Shown: in pieces, positions 10,369 through 19,110 of the stretch
How positions within the stretch are numbered: the stretch's first letter is position 1
Layout of the letters: each line of letters begins with the position of its first letter
Notes under the pieces: generated by a model
Database searches by the model: none
Told to the model about the DNA's origin: nothing
The model's input: the letters and a program-made list of their open reading frames with translations, nothing else
Made by a program: the position numbers and the translations under genes
Source: Actinomycetales bacterium
GTDB lineage: Bacteria; Actinomycetota; Actinomycetes; Actinomycetales; Dermatophilaceae
Reading direction: 5' to 3'
Assembly: GCA_016710385.1 (NCBI GenBank)
Contig: JADJVX010000017.1
Coordinates: 992,001-1,056,000, forward strand
Length of the DNA stretch: 64,000 nt

Positions 10369-10998
10369 TCAGATCGGTGCGCTCACGGCAAGCACGATGA
10401 TCGGCAGCATCCGAGCCGCGAGCGAGCCGCGATCATTGGGTGAGCCCCCTGCGATCAGGCTGCTGCGGACACTCGCCTCGAAAACCGCTTCCAATGTGTC
10501 GAGCGCGTCGATCGGGTCGACCGTGAGGCGCAGCCCGCGAGCGGCGAGCGCGGCGATGAGGAACGGTCCGAACTTCGCCCGCAGCGCCTCCCGCGCGGCC
10601 TGGTATGCCGTCGCGAGCTTGGGATCCTTGAGGGCCAGGAAGACCAGCTCGGCCCGCAACGCGTAGTTGTCCGCGCCAAACGGCTGCAGGTCGTAAATCC
10701 GCTCGACGACCACGGCCAGCGGCTCGGTGGCCTGCAGAGCCTGCGAGACAGCGGCGTTGAACCGCTCGAGGAGCTTGACCTCCTCACGGTCGAGCAATTG
10801 GACGAGCAACTCGTCCTTGGTCTCGAAGTTGGAGTAGAACGCACCGCGGGTGAATCCCGCTCGCTCGCAGACGTCTTCGATGGTCGAGGCCGCGAACCCA
10901 CGCTCCGCGAAGACCGCGCCCGCGGCATCCAGCAGCCGCTCCCGGGTCGCCAACCGGCTGCGTTTGAGAGTCCCGACCGACCCCGACTCGCCCTTCAT
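10369..10998 (-). CDS. TetR-family transcriptional repressor
   Basis: 209 residues from ATG 10998. The N-terminal HTH reads TRERLLDAAGAVFAERGFAASTIEDVCERAGFTRGAFYSNF, a textbook TetR domain, and the rest is a ligand-binding helical domain. It diverges from an MMPL exporter gene, and the 134-bp gap holds two overlapping inverted repeats suited to a TetR dimer pair. It most likely represses itself and the exporter, with release by an exported or envelope-related ligand (inference). Confidence 0.92.
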   Translation of the reverse strand: MKGESGSVGTLKRSRLATRERLLDAAGAVFAERGFAASTIEDVCERAGFTRGAFYSNFETKDELLVQLLDREEVKLLERFNAAVSQALQATEPLAVVVERIYDLQPFGADNYALRAELVFLALKDPKLATAYQAAREALRAKFGPFLIAALAARGLRLTVDPIDALDTLEAVFEASVRSSLIAGGSPNDRGSLAARMLPIIVLAVSAPI

Positions 10999-11060
10999 CC
11001 CGACGCCACCTCCCACGCGACCTCGCACTCCCCCGAGTGTATCGAGGCAGCGTCCATGTT

Positions 11061-11098
11061 CGATACACTCACGTATCGGATACGTCCGTGTATCCGAT
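11061..11098. promoter_or_regulatory. Double TetR-type operator
   Basis: Two inverted repeats lie between the divergent tetR and MMPL genes. ATCGGATAC (11075-11083) pairs with GTATCCGAT (11090-11098) across 6 bp, and CGATAC (11061-11066) pairs with GTATCG (11073-11078) across 6 bp. Their centres are 17 bp apart, as in QacR-like tandem dimer binding. Confidence 0.8.
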
Positions 11099-11132
11099 TT
11101 GAGGCATTCACCCCACCCGCTCCTGGAGCTCC

Positions 11133-14100
11133 ATGTCATCCGCTCTCTACGCCCTCGGCACGTGGGCGGTCGCCCGGCGCAAACTCGTCGTCGGCCTGTG
11201 GGCCGGCCTGCTCGTCGCCCTCGGGGTGCTCGCGGGCCTGCTTCATCAGCCGATCAACGACGTCTTCACCATTCCCGGCACCCAGTCGCAGCGCGCCATG
11301 GACGCCCTCACCGCCCGCTTCCCGGAGTTCGCCGGCGCCAGCGGGCAGGTCGTCGTCAGCGCCCCAGCGGGGAGCAAGGTCACCGACCCGGCAGTCACGG
11401 CCCGCATCGAGGACCTCACGGCCCGGTATGCCGCCCTGCCGCACGTCCGCACCGCAGCGAGCCCCTTCAACCCCAACATCGTCGGCGCCGTCTCGCCGGA
11501 CGCGAGCGTCGCGATCATCTCGGTCCAGCTGGACACCGACGCCGCCAACGTCACCGAGGCGATCCGCCACCCACTCGTCCAGGCCGCCCAAGACGCCACC
11601 GCAGCCGGGCTTCCGACCTCGATCGGCGGAGCGATCTTCATGCCCTCCGCTCCCGAGATGAGCATCACCGAGGGCCTGGGCGTGCTCGTCGCGCTCATCG
11701 TGTTGGTCGCGACATTCGGGTCGGCGCTCGCGGCCGGCATACCGCTGGCGACCGCCGTCATCGGAGTCGGGGCCTCGATGGGCCTCATCCTCATCGCCAC
11801 CCGATTCACCGCCATCACGTCGACGGCACCCTTCCTCGCGCTGATGATCGGCCTGGCGGTCGGCATCGACTATGCGCTCTTCGTCCTCTCGCGCCACCGC
11901 GACCTCATCGCCGAGGGCCAGACCCCGGACGAGGCCGCCGCGCAGGCCACCGGCACGGCGGGTTCGGCGGTCGTCTTCGCCGGCGCGACCGTTGCCATCG
12001 CCCTGGCCGCCCTAGGGGTCGCGGGCGTGCCGTTCCTCTCGGTCATGGGCATCGCCGCAGCGGCGGCGGTCGCCGTGGCCGTCGCCGTCGCCCTGACCCT
12101 GTTGCCGGCCATCCTCGGGTTCGCCGGTGACCGGCTCACCCCGAAGCACACCTCCGACGCGCACCACGCCAAACGGCATACCAGCTTCGCCGCGACCTGG
12201 GTGCGGCTGGTGACCCGCCTGCCGTGGCTGACCGCGATCGTCGTCGTCGCCGGTCTGGCTGCCATGGCGCTGCCCGCGCGCGACCTCGCGCTCGCGTTGC
12301 CCAACAACGGCACCTCGGGTCCGCAGACCACCCAGCGGCAGGCGTTCGACACCATCGCGACGGCCTTCGGGCCCGGCGCCAATGCGCCGCTGGTCATCAC
12401 CCTCGACATCGTGACGACCACCGACCCGCTGGGCGTCGTCGCCGACGTCAAGAAGCTCGTCGCGCAGACCCCGGGCATTGCCTCGATCAGCGTCGCCACG
12501 CCCAACCGAGGCGCCGACACCGGCGTGGTCATCGCCGTGCCGACCACCGCGCCCGATGCTCAGCAGACCCGCGACACCTTGGCCCGGGTGCGCGCTCTCG
12601 GGCCCGAGATCGAGCGATTGCATCCCGGGGTGAGTCTCGCGGTCACCGGTCACACCGCCGCCCAGGTCGACATCTCCGAGCGGCTCGGCGGGGCGCTGCT
12701 GCCCTTCGGCATCCTCGTCGTCGGCCTATCGCTCGTGCTGCTCATGCTCGTCTTCCGGTCGCTGCTCGTGCCGGTCACTGCGGCGCTGGGCTATGTGCTG
12801 TCCGTGGGCGCGGCGTTCGGCGCTGTCTCGGCGGTATTTCGGTGGGGCTGGCTGTTGGGGCCTTTCGGCCTCACCGAGACCGGCCCGGTCATCGCCTTCA
12901 TGCCGATCATCCTCATGGGAGTGCTCTTCGGCCTGGCCATGGACTACCAGGTCTTCCTGGTGTCCTCGATGCGCGCTCGGTATGTGCACGAGGGTGACGC
13001 GCGCGCCGCGGTCCGGTCCGGCTTCTTGGACTCCTCGCGGGTCGTCGTCGCCGCGGCGATCATCATGGTCGCGGTGTTCGCCGCCTTCGTGCCCAAGGGC
13101 GCGGTCTACATCAAACCGATCGCCCTCGGTCTGGCCGTCGGCGTCTTCGTCGACGCTTTCGTCGTCCGGATGACCCTCATCCCCGCCCTCATGCAGATCA
13201 TGGGCGAGCGAGCCTGGTGGCTGCCGCGCTGGCTCGATCGCCGCCTACCGGTCCTCGACGTCGAAGGCGAAGGCCTCCATCGCCGCCTGGCCGCCGACCA
13301 AGCCCGCGCGGCCCGCGCCCGAGCACACCTGCAGCACGGCGGGCTGCCCGCGCTCGCCGTCGTTGCGCACGGACTGCGGCTGCGCAGTCCGGCCGGCCCG
13401 ATCTACGCCGATGTCGACCTCGAAGTGCCGGTCGGCTCGCTGGTCGTCGTCTCCGGGCCACCCGGGGCGGGCAAGACCGCGCTGCTGCTCACCCTGGCCG
13501 GTCGCATGCTGGCCAGCGACGGCCGTCTCGAAGTCGCCGGCCGACTCGTGCCCGACCAACTCAGCCAGGCCCGCCGGGTCACCGCGCTGGCCGAGTTTCC
13601 CGGAGTCAATGAACTCGACCCGCTGCTCACCATTGCCGACCATGTCGCCGAACGCCTGGCCCCCACCTCGATCCACCCGTGGGTCAGCGCCCTGCCGACC
13701 GAACGCTTCGAGGCCCGGCTGGCGGAACTGCTCGGGTATGCCGTGTCCGCGGCACCCGACGCACACTGCTGGCCCGCGCTCGACATCGATACCCGAGTGC
13801 GTGACCTGCAGCCACTGGAACGCTGGCTGCTCGGAGTGGCCCTGGCGCTCGCGGAGAACCCCGAAGTCATCGTCGTCGACGACGTCGACAGCCTCCGCGG
13901 CGACCAGGACCGGGTCGCCGCCTGGGGAGTGCTCGAGGCGCTAGTCGGGGCCTGGCGCGAGTCCGATGTGCGTGCCGACTCCCGGGGACCAGCGCTCACC
14001 GTGCTGGCGAGTTGCCGCGATCTCACCCTGCCCCGGCAGTTGCTGCACGGCATACCGGTCGTGGAATTGACCCTGCCCGCCCGATCGGGCGAACCCGAGG

Positions 14101-14213
14101 TGCTGCGCCGCTCCGGTCACGGTGCGACGCCCTTCACCGAGGACCCCATCCTCGAACCGGACGGGGACACGCATCGTCCCGCCGGGCCGCTCGTCGACCA
14201 TGAGGTGCGCTGA
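11133..14213 (+). CDS. MMPL-type RND exporter fused to a C-terminal ABC-like ATPase domain
   Basis: 1026 residues. Residues 1-700 are an MMPL transporter with two repeats, each a long extracytoplasmic loop plus a six-helix bundle; the proton-relay signatures GLAVGIDYALFVLSRHR and GLAMDYQVFLVSSMRARYV are present. Residues about 735-1000 form a nucleotide-binding domain with Walker A VSGPPGAGKTALLL (about 775) and Walker B EVIVVDDVD (about 910). The usual LSGGQ is replaced by LQPLERWLLG, so catalysis may be altered. MMPL pumps run on the proton gradient, so the ATPase may serve the coupled YhgE permease, whose start overlaps this stop by 1 nt. Controlled by the divergent TetR. Confidence 0.9.
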   Translation: MSSALYALGTWAVARRKLVVGLWAGLLVALGVLAGLLHQPINDVFTIPGTQSQRAMDALTARFPEFAGASGQVVVSAPAGSKVTDPAVTARIEDLTARYAALPHVRTAASPFNPNIVGAVSPDASVAIISVQLDTDAANVTEAIRHPLVQAAQDATAAGLPTSIGGAIFMPSAPEMSITEGLGVLVALIVLVATFGSALAAGIPLATAVIGVGASMGLILIATRFTAITSTAPFLALMIGLAVGIDYALFVLSRHRDLIAEGQTPDEAAAQATGTAGSAVVFAGATVAIALAALGVAGVPFLSVMGIAAAAAVAVAVAVALTLLPAILGFAGDRLTPKHTSDAHHAKRHTSFAATWVRLVTRLPWLTAIVVVAGLAAMALPARDLALALPNNGTSGPQTTQRQAFDTIATAFGPGANAPLVITLDIVTTTDPLGVVADVKKLVAQTPGIASISVATPNRGADTGVVIAVPTTAPDAQQTRDTLARVRALGPEIERLHPGVSLAVTGHTAAQVDISERLGGALLPFGILVVGLSLVLLMLVFRSLLVPVTAALGYVLSVGAAFGAVSAVFRWGWLLGPFGLTETGPVIAFMPIILMGVLFGLAMDYQVFLVSSMRARYVHEGDARAAVRSGFLDSSRVVVAAAIIMVAVFAAFVPKGAVYIKPIALGLAVGVFVDAFVVRMTLIPALMQIMGERAWWLPRWLDRRLPVLDVEGEGLHRRLAADQARAARARAHLQHGGLPALAVVAHGLRLRSPAGPIYADVDLEVPVGSLVVVSGPPGAGKTALLLTLAGRMLASDGRLEVAGRLVPDQLSQARRVTALAEFPGVNELDPLLTIADHVAERLAPTSIHPWVSALPTERFEARLAELLGYAVSAAPDAHCWPALDIDTRVRDLQPLERWLLGVALALAENPEVIVVDDVDSLRGDQDRVAAWGVLEALVGAWRESDVRADSRGPALTVLASCRDLTLPRQLLHGIPVVELTLPARSGEPEVLRRSGHGATPFTEDPILEPDGDTHRPAGPLVDHEVR

Positions 14214-16657
14214 TGTCCCGCCGTCCCACCCTTCCGGCCGTCGAGCTGCGGCGGTTCACCGGCAGCCCACGGGCGCTGCTCGCGCTCTTCGCCGTCGTGC
14301 TCGTGCCGCTCATCTACGGCGGCCTCTACACCTGGGCCAATGAGAGCCCCGCGACCCGGCTCGACCAGCGTCAGGCCGCGGTCGTCAACCTCGACCAACC
14401 GGTGACGCTGACCCGCGCCGACGGCACCGAGCAACTCGTGCCGATGGGCCGGCAGGTCGTCGGCAAGCTCACTGGTTCGACGTCGACGTCGAACTACTCG
14501 TGGGTGCTCACCGACGCGGCCGAAGCCGTCGCGGGGCTGGACGAGGGCAGGTATGCCGCGGTGCTCACCATCCCTGCGGACTTCTCCGCAGCGGCGACCT
14601 CGGTCAACGGGCCGCCCGCGGACGCCCGGTCGGCGCGGTTGCAGCTGCGGACCAATGACGCGGTGAACTACCTCGACGGCACGCTGGGGCGGGCGATCGC
14701 GTCGGCGACGAGTGCCGAGGTGTCGCGCACCATCACCGAGGGCTACCTCGGGGCCATGTATGCCGGGTATTCCACCCTGCACGATCAGCTCGGCTCCGCT
14801 GCGGAGGGCGCCGGGAAGCTGGCCTCGGGTGCAGACGACCTGGCCAGCGGCGCGACTGCGGCGGCGTCGGGGGCCGACCGGCTGACCAGCGGGTCGGTGC
14901 ACTTGGCCGACGGTGCCGACGACCTGCGTGCCGGCGCTGCCGCCTTGGCCTCGGGCGCCGGGCAATCGGCTGACGGGGCCGGGGCTCTCGCTGCGGGGAT
15001 GTCGACGTTGGAGGCCAAGGCCGCCGGGTTGCCCTCTGGGACGCGCCAACTGGCCGATGGCGCGGCGGCTCTCGCTGCGGGTGCCAGCCAACTGAGTGGT
15101 GCAGCAGCGCCGTTCGGTGCTGGAGTGGCCCAATTTCAAGCGGGGGTGACTCAGTTTGCTTCCAGGACAGCGCAGTTGGTCACGGGGGCACAGAACCTAT
15201 CGACAGCTGCCGGGCCGTTGTCTGTCAGCGCTGGTCAGCTCTCCGGAGGCATCGCCCCCCTCGTCACTGGAGCCGCGCAGACCACCCAGGGTGCAGCCAC
15301 GCTCGCGGCGGGCGTCACGGCATACACGACGGGGGTGGACGGGCTGAGCCAGGCGTGCGCTGGAAGTGGCGCGGCACCGGCCTTCTGCCTCCAACTCGCC
15401 GGGCTGGCCGCCCAGAGCGCCGGTCTACGCACCGGGGCTGATGGAGTGTCCGCTGGGGCCACATCGCTGTCGGGCGGCCTGGCTGGCGTGCAGTCCGGGC
15501 TGACCAGCTGGGCCGACGGTGCCGTGGACTGGTCGGCCGGGGCGGTGGCGTGGGCCGACGGGGCCGCTGCGGCCGCGAAGGGCGCCTCGCAGTTGGCGGG
15601 TTCCGCCGGTCAATTGGCTGGGGGTGCACACGAAATTGCTTCTGGGGCAGCTCAATTGGCGCCGGGTGCCACTGAGTTGGCGTCTGGAACGACGACGTTG
15701 GCGGATTCGATGCCTGAATTGAGCAGCGGCGTCCACGATCTCGCGACCGGCACAGCGACCCTGGCCGGCAAGCTCCCACAGCTGGCCTCTGGGGCTTCGC
15801 AGCTGGCCTCTGGGGCTTCGCAGCTGGCCGATGGCGCGTCCTTGTCGGCAGAGGGAACGGCGTCGCTGCGCGACGGGGTCACCTCGATCGCCTCGGGTGC
15901 GTCGCAATTGGGTTCAGGGGCCACCGAGTTGCGCGATGGCCTGCAGTCGGGAGTGTCGAAGATCCCGACCTACACGGAGGCAGAACGGGCCACGCTGGCT
16001 GCCGCGGCAGCAACGCCGGTGGCAGCCGAGGTGACCCGGATCAACGCGGTGAAGAACAACGGCAGTGGCCTGGCGCCCTACTTCATGGCAATCGCGTTGT
16101 GGGTCGGTGGGCTGGCGCTCTATCTCTTGCTGCGCCCGGTCTCCCTGCGCGCCTTGGCCTCGTCGGCACCGTCGCCGCTGGTCGCGCTGGCCGGCTATCT
16201 GCCGGCGGCCCTGCTGGCGACCGTGCAAGGCATCGCCTTGGCGCTGGTCATGCAACACGTCGTCGGGGTGCAGGCCGCGTCGTTGCCTCGGCTGGCCGCC
16301 GTCGCGGTGCTCGCGGCGTTGACCTTCACGGCGATCAACCAGGCGCTGGTCGCGATGTTCGGCACCGCCGGGCGGTTCGTCGCGGTGGTCCTCGCGGGAC
16401 TACAGATGACCTCGGCCGGTGGCACCTACAGCGTCGAGACCGCGCCCCTGCTGTTCCAATGGCTGCACGACCTGCTGCCACTCACCTATGCCGTCAATGC
16501 GCTCCGCAAGGTGATCGCCGGTTCGTCGGTCGGGCTCACGCACGACATCACCGTGCTGGTGCTCACTTTGGTGGGCGCTTTGCTGGTGTCGATGTATGCC
16601 GCCCGCCGTCAACGCACCTGGACGATCACCCGTCTACGCCCCGCGGTGGCTGCCTGA
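14213..16657 (+). CDS. YhgE/Pip-family ABC-2-type membrane protein with long repeat ectodomain
   Basis: 814 residues. One N-terminal helix (LLALFAVVLVPLIYGGLYTW) leads into the Pip domain WANESPATRLDQRQAAVVNLDQP. From about 200 to 590 the protein is built of short repeats of the type LASGA-x-x-L-x-x-GA, predicted as an extended helical or coiled stalk. Five or six C-terminal membrane helices follow (about 620-800). The family includes phage-infection proteins and EsxA-type or lipid-export permeases. Overlap TGATG with the MMPL-ATPase gene implies translational coupling and a common complex. Confidence 0.88.
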   Translation: MSRRPTLPAVELRRFTGSPRALLALFAVVLVPLIYGGLYTWANESPATRLDQRQAAVVNLDQPVTLTRADGTEQLVPMGRQVVGKLTGSTSTSNYSWVLTDAAEAVAGLDEGRYAAVLTIPADFSAAATSVNGPPADARSARLQLRTNDAVNYLDGTLGRAIASATSAEVSRTITEGYLGAMYAGYSTLHDQLGSAAEGAGKLASGADDLASGATAAASGADRLTSGSVHLADGADDLRAGAAALASGAGQSADGAGALAAGMSTLEAKAAGLPSGTRQLADGAAALAAGASQLSGAAAPFGAGVAQFQAGVTQFASRTAQLVTGAQNLSTAAGPLSVSAGQLSGGIAPLVTGAAQTTQGAATLAAGVTAYTTGVDGLSQACAGSGAAPAFCLQLAGLAAQSAGLRTGADGVSAGATSLSGGLAGVQSGLTSWADGAVDWSAGAVAWADGAAAAAKGASQLAGSAGQLAGGAHEIASGAAQLAPGATELASGTTTLADSMPELSSGVHDLATGTATLAGKLPQLASGASQLASGASQLADGASLSAEGTASLRDGVTSIASGASQLGSGATELRDGLQSGVSKIPTYTEAERATLAAAAATPVAAEVTRINAVKNNGSGLAPYFMAIALWVGGLALYLLLRPVSLRALASSAPSPLVALAGYLPAALLATVQGIALALVMQHVVGVQAASLPRLAAVAVLAALTFTAINQALVAMFGTAGRFVAVVLAGLQMTSAGGTYSVETAPLLFQWLHDLLPLTYAVNALRKVIAGSSVGLTHDITVLVLTLVGALLVSMYAARRQRTWTITRLRPAVAA

Positions 16658-16763
16658 CCTTCACGGCTGGGACGTCCTGGGCCGCGAGTCGTCGCCTGCG
16701 GTGGCTGCCTGACCTTCACCGCTAGGACGTCGTGGGCCGCGGGTCGTCGGCCGCGGTGGACAG

Positions 16764-16829
16764 CGGTCGTCGGCACCGGTCGTCGGCACCGGTCGTCGGC
16801 ACCGGTCGCCGGCACCGGTCGTCGGCACC
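16764..16829. repeat. Tandem 13-bp repeat (CGGTCGTCGGCAC), five copies
   Basis: Four units are identical and one has T to C. It starts the roughly 730-bp gene-free stretch 16658-17388, which is otherwise filled by the repeats listed next. I see no convincing gene there. Confidence 0.85.
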
Positions 16830-16830
16830 G

Positions 16831-17372
16831 GACTGACACGATTGGCTGCTTCCCCACCTCCGCAGGAGACCGCGACACCTCCCGTGAGCGCGGCGAGGCA
16901 TCGGACTGACGCGAATGGCTGCTTCCACTCACCGCAAGCAACCAAATGCGTCAGTGCGGGTCGATTGGGGAAGGGGCTGGGGTCGGTTGAGGCGGAGCTA
17001 TGCCGCCCAAGCGGGGTAAATCTCGGGCACGTCGCTGGCCGAGCCATCCGCCCGAGATCGCCGACCGCACCTCCGCCGAGATCGCCGACCGTACGTCAGA
17101 CGACATCGCCGACCGTACATCAGACGAGATCGCCGACCGCACCTCCGCCGACGTCATCACGTGCGCCCGCCACCCAGGTCGCGGACAGCTCTCTGAGCGC
17201 GGCAACGCATCCAACTGACGCGATTGGCTGCTTCCCCACCTCCGCACGAGACCGCGACACCTCCCGTGAACGCGGCAACGCATCGGACTGACGCGAATGG
17301 CTGCTTGCACTCACCGCAAGCAACCAAACGCGTCAGTGCGGGTCGATTGGGGAAGGGGCTGGGGTCGGTTGC
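16831..17372. repeat. Duplicated ~160-bp element carrying a 20-bp-arm palindrome
   Basis: The segment 16831-16990 recurs at 17213-17372 with few mismatches. Inside each copy a hairpin can form: arms 16905-16924 and 16936-16955, and again 17287-17306 and 17318-17337 (left arm ACTGACGCGAATGGCTGCTT, 11-nt loop). A further half-arm, GATTGGCTGCTT, lies upstream in each copy. This looks like a REP/BIME-like or miniature mobile element. No coding sequence is supported. Confidence 0.8.
17054..17149. repeat. Tandem 24-bp repeat, four units
   Basis: Units start GAGATCGCCGACCG and alternate between two endings (CACCTCCGCC and TACGTCAGAC types). On the plus strand they would encode EIADRTSA repeats in a short open frame from 17000. 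I treat it as non-coding because it lacks a ribosome-binding site and sits between the two repeat copies. Confidence 0.75.
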
Positions 17373-17388
17373 GACCGGCCTGCGTCGC

Positions 17389-17613
17389 TCAAGCGGGGTC
17401 AACCTCGAGGAGTTCGCCCACCGTGCATCCGAGCACGTCGCAGATCGCGGTGAGGGTGCTGAAGCGGATCGCCTTGGCGCGGTTGTTCTTGAGCACCGAG
17501 AGATTGACGACGGTCACCCCCACCGCGTCGGCGAGGGCGGCCAAGGTCATCCCCCGTGCGTCGAGAAGCGAGTCGAGACGGCATACCACCCGATGTGGTT
17601 CGTCGACCGGCAT
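17389..17613 (-). CDS. XRE-family HTH regulator (YozG-like)
   Basis: 74 residues, essentially one HTH domain: RLDSLLDARGMTLAALADAVGVTVVNLSVLKNNRAKAIRFSTLTAICDVLGCTVGELLE. This is the small Cro/C1 type habitually encoded with DUF2975 membrane proteins. The ATG begins directly after the upstream gene's TAG, so the two form an operon. It likely binds the palindromes upstream of the operon. Confidence 0.9.
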   Translation of the reverse strand: MPVDEPHRVVCRLDSLLDARGMTLAALADAVGVTVVNLSVLKNNRAKAIRFSTLTAICDVLGCTVGELLEVDPA

Positions 17614-18228
17614 CTAGACCAACCCGTCCACGTCGTCACGCAGCGCCGCCCCTGCCAGGAAGGCCTGGGCGATGAGGGCGACGACCAGCCCGGCCACGAT
17701 GGGCAGCCACGGGATGGAGATGCTGGCCGTGGGGGGTAGGCCACCCAATTCGGTGCCGGTGATCAACGCTCCGCGCGCGAAGAGATCGACGACGAAGGCA
17801 ACCGGCACGCCTCCCAGCAGGAGCACGGCCAGCCAACGCAGCCGAGCGATGTTTGACCGGTCGAAGGCGTTGCCTTCGGCGATGCTGCGCATGAGGCGCG
17901 CGACGATGAGACTGCCCGCGACGAGCAGCGCCGCCCAGAGCACCCCGGCGGCCAGGCCGAAGAGCCGCTGCCCCGTCGTCGGCCCGACCACCCGGATGTC
18001 GTAGGTCGCGACGGAATAGGCCACTCCGGCGCCATCGAGCGCGGGCACGGTCACCCGGCTGATGAAGGGCGTCCACACCGGATCGCCGCGCAGCCAACCG
18101 AGAATCGGCGCGATCACCCACCCGAAGATCGCGAACCCGTTGACCACAAACAGCACAGCGGTCAATCCGATGCGATCCGCCCTCGTGAAGGCCCAGCGAT
18201 CCGTGCTGCCACTGCCGCGCTCACCCAT
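17614..18228 (-). CDS. DUF2975-family membrane protein
   Basis: 204 residues with four hydrophobic segments: LTAVLFVVNGFAIFGWVIA, GVLWAALLVAGSLIVARLM, LAVLLLGGVPVAFVVDLF and LPIVAGLVVALIAQAFLAG. IAEGNAFDRSNIARLR between helices 2 and 3 is the DUF2975 hallmark. Function is unknown. It is first in an operon with the XRE regulator, and inverted repeats precede its start. Confidence 0.85.
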   Translation of the reverse strand: MGERGSGSTDRWAFTRADRIGLTAVLFVVNGFAIFGWVIAPILGWLRGDPVWTPFISRVTVPALDGAGVAYSVATYDIRVVGPTTGQRLFGLAAGVLWAALLVAGSLIVARLMRSIAEGNAFDRSNIARLRWLAVLLLGGVPVAFVVDLFARGALITGTELGGLPPTASISIPWLPIVAGLVVALIAQAFLAGAALRDDVDGLV

Positions 18229-18245
18229 GACCAGTCCTCGCTTCC

Positions 18246-18286
18246 ATATCGACTCTCGATATCATGAAGAACGATATGCATATCGT
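18246..18286 (-). promoter_or_regulatory. Paired palindromic operators upstream of DUF2975-XRE operon
   Basis: 18271-18286 is a perfect 16-bp palindrome, ACGATATGCATATCGT. 18246-18262 is ATATCGA-3-TCGATAT. They share the core CGATAT/ATATCG and lie 18-58 bp before the start at 18228, as expected for autoregulation by the XRE protein. A fragment TATCGATG continues at 18289. Confidence 0.75.
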
Positions 18287-18394
18287 TTATCGATGTCAAG
18301 GGTCAGTCGAGACGCGCGGACGGAGGATTGCACGGCATACGACGAAGCGGCGATGCTCGTCCGGTCTGAACCGGGGAACATCGCCGCTGGTCAC

Positions 18395-18484
18395 TGGCGG
18401 TGGCGCAGGGATTCGAACCCTGGGTGGACTTGCGCCCACACACGCTTTCGAGGCGTGCTCCTTAGGCCGCTCGGACACGCCACC
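18395..18484 (-). tRNA. serT: tRNA-Ser(CGA)
   Basis: On the minus strand an acceptor arm GGTGGCG pairs with CGCCACC, the T-arm reads GGTTCGAATCC, the anticodon loop CTCGAAAG carries CGA, and a long variable arm marks a class II serine tRNA. The mature CCA is encoded (18395-18397). The gene-symbol letter is nominal. Confidence 0.95.
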
Positions 18485-18563
18485 GCGGATGAGGGTACTC
18501 GCTCCGCTCCCCCTGCGCACAATCGCCCGCCCTGCACCAGGCGGCCCCTGTCAGGACAGCACG

Positions 18564-19094
18564 CTATCGACGCGCCCGGAAGAACTCCCGCAGCACGCCC
18601 CCGCACCCCGGCTCGTCCAGTCCCCCGACGACCTCCACCCAGTGGTTGGCCCGCCGGTCGCGCGCGAGGTCCCACACCGAGCCGCACGCCCCCGCCTTCG
18701 GATCCCACGCCCCGAACACGACGGTGCGCACCCGCGCGGCCACCAGCGCCCCGGCGCACATGACGCACGGCTCCAGGGTCACCACCAGCGTGCAGTCGGG
18801 CAGCCGCCACGAGCCCGTATGCCGTGCCGCCGCCCGCAGCGCCACGACCTCCGCGTGCGCGCTGGGGTCCAGAGCAGACTCCCGCTCGTTGGCACCCCGA
18901 CCGATCACCGCACCCCCCGCATCGACGACCAGCGCCCCGACGGGCACCTCACCGGCCGCTCCCGCCGCTCGGGCGAGATCGAGGGCGGCAGCCAGCCACC
19001 CGGCATACCGAGGGTCGTGTTCGGGAAGCCCTGGTATGCCGTGCGGCACGCGCTCTCCCGGCACTCCCCCGGGCGGCCTGGCGGACTCAGTCAC
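18564..19094 (-). CDS. tadA: tRNA-specific adenosine deaminase TadA
   Basis: About 176 residues from GTG 19094 (ATG 19112 would add six). It deaminates A34 to inosine in tRNA-Arg. The zinc site is HAEVVAL (His plus catalytic Glu) and PCVMC, and NERESALDPSAHAE and VRTVVFGAWDPKAGACGS are conserved TadA segments. It lies beside tRNA-Ser and diverges from upp; the two starts nearly abut, so regulatory sequence is minimal. Confidence 0.93.
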   Translation of the reverse strand: MTESARPPGGVPGERVPHGIPGLPEHDPRYAGWLAAALDLARAAGAAGEVPVGALVVDAGGAVIGRGANERESALDPSAHAEVVALRAAARHTGSWRLPDCTLVVTLEPCVMCAGALVAARVRTVVFGAWDPKAGACGSVWDLARDRRANHWVEVVGGLDEPGCGGVLREFFRARR

Positions 19095-19098
19095 GCGG

Positions 19099-19104
19099 TA
19101 AGTT
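19099..19104 (+). promoter_or_regulatory. Probable leaderless -10 box of upp
   Basis: TAAGTT lies 6 nt before the upp ATG, with no Shine-Dalgarno between them. Confidence 0.5.
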
Positions 19105-19110
19105 TCGCCC

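Noticed and set aside
17054..17149. CRISPR-like array
   Set aside because: The 24-bp units are contiguous, without unique spacers, and no cas gene is present in the window.
17000..17218. Small protein with EIADRTS repeats
   Set aside because: No ribosome-binding site, coding only through a tandem DNA repeat, and flanked by two copies of a non-coding element.
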